Origin: a bacterium (Candidatus Blackallbacteria) CG13_big_fil_rev_8_21_14_2_50_49_14 | Lineage (GTDB): Bacteria; Cyanobacteriota; Sericytochromatia; UBA7694 | Assembly (NCBI GenBank): GCA_002783405.1 | Contig: PFGG01000021.1 | Location: 42,379-106,378, forward strand | DNA: 64,000 nucleotides | Direction: 5' to 3' | Part shown: positions 60,180-64,000 of the stretch, one piece after another | Layout: each line of letters starts with the position of its first letter | Numbering within the stretch: position 1 is the first letter of the stretch | The notes under the pieces: model-generated | The model's database searches: none | What the model was told of the DNA's origin: nothing | What the model saw: only the letters and a program-made list of their open reading frames with translations | Position numbers and translations under genes: made by a program

Positions 60180-61733
60180 TTATTTTTTAGCATTTAACAA
60201 ATTTATGATAACTTTTTGTTGTGTTTGGATATTTTGAAGGCATTTTGTGATTGCTTGTGCGGGGTGGGGGTGGGTGTTTGTTAGTCCTTGCAGTTCTTGG
60301 GTTAGCCATTGAAGCCTTTCTTCCGCGCACATGAAGGCTGTTTTTCCATTTCTGTCTGGCATATCTGGTTTATAGCCTTTTTCAAGGAGAAAAACGACAT
60401 TTTTCAAGCTGCCCTGTGAACATGCGCATTGTAAGAGTAGATCTGTGTACCTGTTTAAACTAGCGTTTTGTGTTAAATCTTGAGTTTTTTCAAAAAGATA
60501 TTGCAAGACATCCACCCAATCATTATCAATGACTTGCCAAAAATACAATGCCCAATCAATGTTTTTCCATGAATGTTCAGCACTTACCAGAGCATCGGAT
60601 AGGGTTGCACTGATCCCAAGTTTGGATAAATATTGAGCCATTTCGATATTTTTATTTGCCTGTGCAGAACGGAGTGCCAGATGTTTTTCCAGGGGGTCGA
60701 GAAAGTCGCATTGATCAGATACTTCAAATAAATAGTCTAAAATTCTCAGATTTTTTTTCTTGAGTGCACTCTTAAAAATGATTTTAGCCGAGTATTGATC
60801 CAGGTTTAACTGTGCGCCACGCTGAATCAGAAATTGAAAAAAATCATAGTGTCCTTCATTCAAGGCTATGATGGCAGAAGTCCAGCCTTCTCTATTAACA
60901 TAATTTAACTCAATACCTTTTTCGACAAGATAATATGCAAGATCGAGACGATCAAATTCGATGGCTAGATCGAGGAGCGATTTGAGATTTTCTGAGCCTA
61001 TTTTTGTGTTGAGTGGGATATCCTGGGGAACTTGACGAATGAATTCTTGTTTGGAAATTGAAGAAAAAATCTGGAATAACTGTTTCATCTTTTGTTCAAG
61101 TCTGTAGTTCTCCAAAATAAATTCAATCTCAGCATCTGTGGAATATTCAAGGGTATCTTGTATATAAAATTCCTGATCAAAATTTTCAATATAGATATCT
61201 TGTGGAAAAAGTATATGAAGGGTATCCCATTTATAATCAAACCAAATCAGTTCGGCACAATCCGAGAATACTTCAACAAAAAAGGTTTGAGCTTCAGAGT
61301 GACTTGTCAAAAAGTCGCTGAGTGAAGAAAGGGGGCATAAAAAAGAGAGGTTTCCCCATTTTTTCCCCACACTCATGGACGTATGAAAATAGTTAATGAC
61401 CATTTGCGATTGATCTTTTTGTAACTCGATGCAGGAGGAGAGGCGTTTTTTACACTCGAGTTTGGCCTGAAATTCCTGGCTGATGGGTACAATAAGGCTC
61501 AGATTGTTTTTCAGGCATTCTGAATCGGACTCAGGATTTTTGAAGCCGTAAGCAAGATAAGCAGGCGTTTGGGTGGTCGCCATGACTCCGCTGATCTCTT
61601 TACAGGGCTCCCATACCCTTTGACTTTTGAACTGAGCCCGGGACTGCTCTGTCAGAACAGATAAAAGTTTTTGATAGACTTCATTGGCTTTGTTTGCGGC
61701 AAAGGCTATTTCCATGGCGTAATTCAGGCTCAT
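60180..61733 (-). CDS. Ankyrin-repeat-like protein
   Basis: A 517-residue protein, AT-rich. The N-terminal 240 residues have no known domain (FVEVFSDCAELIWFDYKWDTLHILFP). The C-terminal half has ankyrin-type repeats: LLDLAIEFDRLDLAYYLVEKGIELNYVNREGWTSAIIALNEGHYDFFQFLIQRGAQLN and NVVFLLEKGYKPDMPDRNGKTAFMCAEERL. No signal peptide. It faces the broken ankyrin gene, with the 3' ends 39 bases apart, and may be a relic of one locus. Function unknown. Confidence 0.65.
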   Translation of the reverse strand: MSLNYAMEIAFAANKANEVYQKLLSVLTEQSRAQFKSQRVWEPCKEISGVMATTQTPAYLAYGFKNPESDSECLKNNLSLIVPISQEFQAKLECKKRLSSCIELQKDQSQMVINYFHTSMSVGKKWGNLSFLCPLSSLSDFLTSHSEAQTFFVEVFSDCAELIWFDYKWDTLHILFPQDIYIENFDQEFYIQDTLEYSTDAEIEFILENYRLEQKMKQLFQIFSSISKQEFIRQVPQDIPLNTKIGSENLKSLLDLAIEFDRLDLAYYLVEKGIELNYVNREGWTSAIIALNEGHYDFFQFLIQRGAQLNLDQYSAKIIFKSALKKKNLRILDYLFEVSDQCDFLDPLEKHLALRSAQANKNIEMAQYLSKLGISATLSDALVSAEHSWKNIDWALYFWQVIDNDWVDVLQYLFEKTQDLTQNASLNRYTDLLLQCACSQGSLKNVVFLLEKGYKPDMPDRNGKTAFMCAEERLQWLTQELQGLTNTHPHPAQAITKCLQNIQTQQKVIINLLNAKK

Positions 61734-62180
61734 TTATTTCCTCAAATCCAGCATGAAATGGTGGGAACTCAAGTCAAATTGGCCTTGAGCTTTTCCTGCT
61801 GCAGAACGCTTTCCCCGCCCAGGGCCTGAATCCATTTGAGTACATCGGCATAGGGAAAGTGCCGCGAAGTTTTCTTGGTGCAGATCGCCATTGAGCACGA
61901 TTTCACCCTGGAGTCTGTTTTGAATATCTCTTTGCCCGGTTTGAAGCAATCCATTTTTATCTTCAAGCTGCAGATCGAGATTAGCCTGTGCATAGAGCTG
62001 GCTCATATCGAGTTTGGGGCGGGCTTTGTCCTCGGCTGCAGGGGCTGTGGTATGGATTTCGCAAGGCTGAAGCGTGCTGGGGTCGGCTTCACAGATCGGA
62101 GCTTCAACAGGTTCGGGCCGGCAGACCTGCTCTTTGGGCTGCAGGGGATTGAAAAAGGGGGAATCAATGGGCTGAACCAT
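61734..62180 (-). pseudogene. Frameshifted gene of unknown function
   Basis: From the ATG at 62180 the frame reads MVQPIDSPFFNPLQP, a Pro-rich N-terminus, and DLQLEDKNGLLQTGQRDIQNRLQGEIVLNGDLHQENFAAL. There the sense changes: the continuing frame (SLCRCTQMDSGPGRG) looks like noise while the next frame gives PYADVLKWIQALGGESVLQQEKLKANLT to a stop at 61769. Dropping one T in CTTTCCC (about 61850) would join them. Either a recent frameshift or a base-call error. A longer frame to 62330 overlaps the Nudix gene region and is rejected. Confidence 0.6.
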
Positions 62181-62295
62181 GGGCCTACTCCTTGCCGGAA
62201 AAACTGGGGATAGCGCTTTTATCTGCGGGGATTTGTTTGAACTTTCTGGTTTAAATCTGGATTTAAACAAAAATTGAGGTTTTGAGAAAAGGGTT

Positions 62296-62775
62296 TCAGG
62301 TTTTTTCGACAATATGATGCAGTCCACCATGATTTGCCATTAGCTCGCTGTACAAAAAACCAGGAAAGAGGGGCGCTTGGTCGAGGCTTTCGCAGGGCAG
62401 CCACTGAAAAAGATGCTCTTGATGGGCTTCTGCCCGCACAAAGCTGGGCTGGGTCAGCAGGGCATGTTCTGCTGGCAACTTCACCAGATAATAAAAACAG
62501 AGTTCATGGTAGCTTTCTTGAGAGACAGCTTCCGTAAAAAAGTTTTCATGCACCCAGCGCAGGTGGGCGCTGTATTCGCTCAGTTCCAGTTCTTCCTGAA
62601 GTTCTCTTTGCAGCGCTTCTAAGCTGGTTTCCTGCTGTTTGACCCGTCCCCCCGGCAGGTAGTAGTAGGGGGCCTCTGTTTCTTTCATGGCCAGAATCTG
62701 ATTGGCATGCAGAATCACGGCGGCGACGCGGTAATTGAAGCGCCCCTGTGGGGTGAGAAAACTGAGATCGCTCAT
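62296..62775 (-). CDS. Nudix hydrolase
   Basis: A 159-residue pyrophosphohydrolase of the MutT superfamily. The Nudix box is GGRVKQQETSLEALQRELQEEL (about residues 41-62), in pieces matching G-x5-E-x7-R-E-x2-E-E, although the usual G after EE is L. RVAAVILHANQILAMKE precedes it. Substrates of such proteins range from nucleotides to coenzymes; not told here. The start at 62775 is MSDLSFL. It lies 11 bases after the HD-domain gene, so the two are probably co-transcribed. Confidence 0.9.
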   Translation of the reverse strand: MSDLSFLTPQGRFNYRVAAVILHANQILAMKETEAPYYYLPGGRVKQQETSLEALQRELQEELELSEYSAHLRWVHENFFTEAVSQESYHELCFYYLVKLPAEHALLTQPSFVRAEAHQEHLFQWLPCESLDQAPLFPGFLYSELMANHGGLHHIVEKT

Positions 62776-62786
62776 GTCAGTAAGCT

Positions 62787-63326
62787 TTAGAGATACTGCC
62801 CGTAGGCTTCAATTTTGTTTGCCAGACGTTGTGCCAGAAAAGTATTTGCGAAGCCCAATTCTGCAAGAATGATGCGGGCTTCGGCCTGGTATTTGGCGAT
62901 CTTGGTATGGTCCCAGTGGCTGGGCGGTTTTTGCAGATTGGTAATGCGGTCGGCGAGTTTGACCATGGCGATTTCGGCCTGACCCGTGGCGCGGATCCGG
63001 GCCAGGGAATCCTGCATTTGTTCGGCCTTGGCCAGACTTTTGTCTTTGCTCAGGGCGCGTACCCCTTGGCTTACCGCTTGACCAAAACGTGCTTCAAGTG
63101 TGCTTTGTGGGGTATCGGTATCTTCCAGTACGTCATGCAAGAGTGCGCATTGCATTGCCAAGTTGACATCCCAATCGCCAGGGGCTTGGGCCCAGGCATG
63201 TAAAATTTCCATGGCCACCTGGGCCAGATGCACGGTGTAATTGGCGGGGCTGCTTGGCAGTTTTTGTTCGGCATGAGCTTCGCCTGCAAAACGCAAAGCG
63301 TTCTGATAATCTTCGGGATTCCACAT
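62787..63326 (-). CDS. HD-domain (p)ppGpp-hydrolase-like protein
   Basis: A 179-residue HD protein of the small SpoT/MESH1-like type. His33 in YTVHLAQVAME, His64-Asp65 in LLHDVLEDTDT with Glu68-Asp69, and Asp near 124 in MVKLADRITNL form the metal and substrate site. No synthetase, TGS or ACT domain. Small alarmone hydrolases remove (p)ppGpp or related nucleotides. The adjoining Nudix gene may act on a related nucleotide. Confidence 0.85.
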   Translation of the reverse strand: MWNPEDYQNALRFAGEAHAEQKLPSSPANYTVHLAQVAMEILHAWAQAPGDWDVNLAMQCALLHDVLEDTDTPQSTLEARFGQAVSQGVRALSKDKSLAKAEQMQDSLARIRATGQAEIAMVKLADRITNLQKPPSHWDHTKIAKYQAEARIILAELGFANTFLAQRLANKIEAYGQYL

Positions 63327-63334
63327 CTGGAGTT

Positions 63335-63799
63335 TTAGGGCGCTTCGCTGGCAGCCTGAGCGGCTCCATAGGTCAGCAGGGCACCCAAGCCGCCGACAGC
63401 GGCGGCAGCCATGCCACCTTTGCCCAGATAGGCGGTGGCGGCAGCAGCACCAATCGAGAGCATGCCCCCTACCGCCGTGGTGGCGCGGGCATCGTCAGAA
63501 AGTGAACTGGAACTGAGTTGGCCGGCCAGAATGCCTGCTCCTGCGAGGGTGACTCCTGCCGTCAGACCCATCGTGGTTGCGGCTTTAAAACTGGTGATAA
63601 TGCCGGCAGGAACGGCCAGACCAGCGAGGGCTTTGCCGCCATCCATCACATCGTCTTGCGCAGGGGGCGAAAGCGGGGCGGGCTGATAATGATCCTGGGG
63701 TAAAGCCGGCAAGGGTTTGGGCGCCACTCTGAGGCTGGATGCAGGGGCCGGCCGGGGCTCCAAGGGAGTAATGACCTGAATATTTGAATTGACCTGCAT
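63335..63799 (-). CDS. Glycine-zipper hydrophobic protein
   Basis: A 154-residue protein of the same plan as 21391-21933 and 41364-41960. The N-terminal 60 residues are Pro-rich (PRPAPASSLRVAPKPLPALP) and probably disordered; the rest has glycine zippers (ALAGLAVPAGIITS, GLTAGVTLAGAGILAG, GGLGALLTYGAAQAA). GAGG lies 8 bases before the ATG. Its end is 8 bases from the HD gene, so it may share that transcript. Function unknown. Confidence 0.7.
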   Translation of the reverse strand: MQVNSNIQVITPLEPRPAPASSLRVAPKPLPALPQDHYQPAPLSPPAQDDVMDGGKALAGLAVPAGIITSFKAATTMGLTAGVTLAGAGILAGQLSSSSLSDDARATTAVGGMLSIGAAAATAYLGKGGMAAAAVGGLGALLTYGAAQAASEAP

Positions 63800-63853
63800 G
63801 GAAATACCTCATAAAGCTTTCATATCCATATTATCATGAAATTTATCTGAAAA

Positions 63854-63869
63854 CTTGCGATTTTTCGCA
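63854..63869 (-). terminator. Small hairpin after the right-edge gene
   Basis: TTGCGA and TCGCAA form a 6-base stem with a 4-base loop; GTTTTC follows on the minus strand. It is 3 bases beyond the stop of the edge gene. Weak as a terminator. Confidence 0.3.
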
Positions 63870-63872
63870 ATC

Positions 63873-64000
63873 TTAAGGTCGATTTTGGAATCCAGGAGGC
63901 TGTGGGGCTTGGTAGGTAGGTTGCCTGAACTGGTTTTGCGGGGCTTGGTAGCTGGGTTGCCTGAACTGGTTTTGCGGGGCTTGGTAGCTGGGTTGCCTGA
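63873..64000 (-). CDS. C-terminus of a Gln/Pro-rich repeat protein (cut by edge)
   Basis: On the minus strand a frame enters from the right edge and ends at TAA (63875-63873). It reads repeats of QNQFRQPSYQAP, twelve residues each, then QPPGFQNRP at the C-terminus. Composition suggests a disordered or elastic tail. The body of the protein is outside the window, so nothing can be said of its function. Confidence 0.7.
   Translation of the reverse strand, partial: RQPSYQAPQNQFRQPSYQAPQNQFRQPTYQAPQPPGFQNRP
63904..64000 (-). repeat. 36-bp tandem repeats at the right edge
   Basis: Two full 36-bp units (63904-63939, 63940-63975) and a partial unit to the edge, nearly identical (GTAGGTAGG in the first, GTAGCTGGG in the others). 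They encode the 12-residue repeats, keep the frame, and continue past the window, so copy number is unknown. Confidence 0.9.

Noticed and set aside
63904..64000. CRISPR array of 36-base repeats
   Set aside because: The repeats touch each other with no spacers and keep a coding frame on the minus strand.
1..64000. Insertion sequences, prophage, tRNA or rRNA genes
   Set aside because: Looked for in the gaps; no transposase, integrase, terminal repeats, cloverleaf or rRNA-like text seen.

Overview
The window reads as a piece of the main chromosome of a Gram-negative-type bacterium of medium G+C. It carries a contiguous str + S10 ribosomal protein cluster, a complete rotary ATPase operon, several lipoproteins and exported proteins, and no insertion sequence, phage gene, tRNA or rRNA that I can see. 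The order rpsL-rpsG-fusA-tuf-rpsJ, the 410-residue EF-Tu and the wording of S12 and L2 recall Cyanobacteriota and their non-photosynthetic relatives (Melainabacteria/Sericytochromatia/Blackallbacteria type). That placement is an inference; nothing photosynthetic is present.

Layout. 1-9360 (minus): ribosomal proteins S17 (cut by the left edge) back to S12, with EF-Tu and EF-G, behind one promoter. 9417-11043 (minus): rsfS, a pseudopilin-like gene and a HAMP membrane protein, with their own promoter and terminator. 11054-21308: a protein of unknown function, an acyl-CoA dehydrogenase, a VOC protein, an exported oligopeptidase B-like peptidase, a PhyH-type dioxygenase, a family 2 glycosyltransferase and a KorAB-type 2-oxoacid oxidoreductase. 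21391-26331: a glycine-zipper protein, then a membrane protein/PepSY/response regulator/histidine kinase operon and D-Ala-D-Ala ligase. 26344-34666: an unknown protein, an exonuclease/metallochaperone/methyltransferase operon (minus), a cyclopropane-synthase-like enzyme, a CsgG-like protein with a possible beta-barrel, a serpin-like lipoprotein and exported proteins of unknown role. 34787-41191: an N-type (AtpQ/AtpR-containing) ATPase operon in the order R-B-E-F-A-G-D-C-Q, an exact circular permutation of the usual D-C-Q-R-B-E-F-A-G. 42081-46573: an NTT-type nucleotide transporter, a TPR/O-GlcNAc-transferase-like protein and a glycosyltransferase.

The most striking locus is 46805-51109. A promoter, a Shine-Dalgarno site and an ATG are followed by eleven tandem copies of a 7-base repeat. 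The repeat has no stop codon in any frame, and it leads into a 2.8-kb lipoprotein gene that is out of frame with the ATG in this copy of the sequence. One more repeat, or two fewer, would join them. The lipoprotein has a beta-rich head, a Pro/Thr linker, a long helical region and an AT-rich C-terminal domain with a PD-(D/E)xK-like D-x-D...QxK signature. Its stop codon overlaps by 4 bases the start of an AT-rich repeat protein with W-D/N-W motifs. The best reading is a phase-variable lipoprotein effector (nuclease toxin) with a translationally coupled immunity protein. Function is inferred, not shown.

51254-64000: an ABC exporter coupled to a fused AdoMet decarboxylase/aminopropyltransferase (polyamine synthesis), a protein of tandem 39-residue repeats, an alpha/beta hydrolase, PepP, CutA, an alpha/alpha-barrel-like protein, a decayed secreted ankyrin gene beside an intact ankyrin-like gene, a frameshifted gene, Nudix and HD hydrolases, a third glycine-zipper protein, and at the right edge the end of a protein with 12-residue repeats encoded by 36-bp tandem repeats. 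The recently reshaped parts (46.8-51.1 kb and 59.5-62.2 kb) contrast with the conserved housekeeping blocks.
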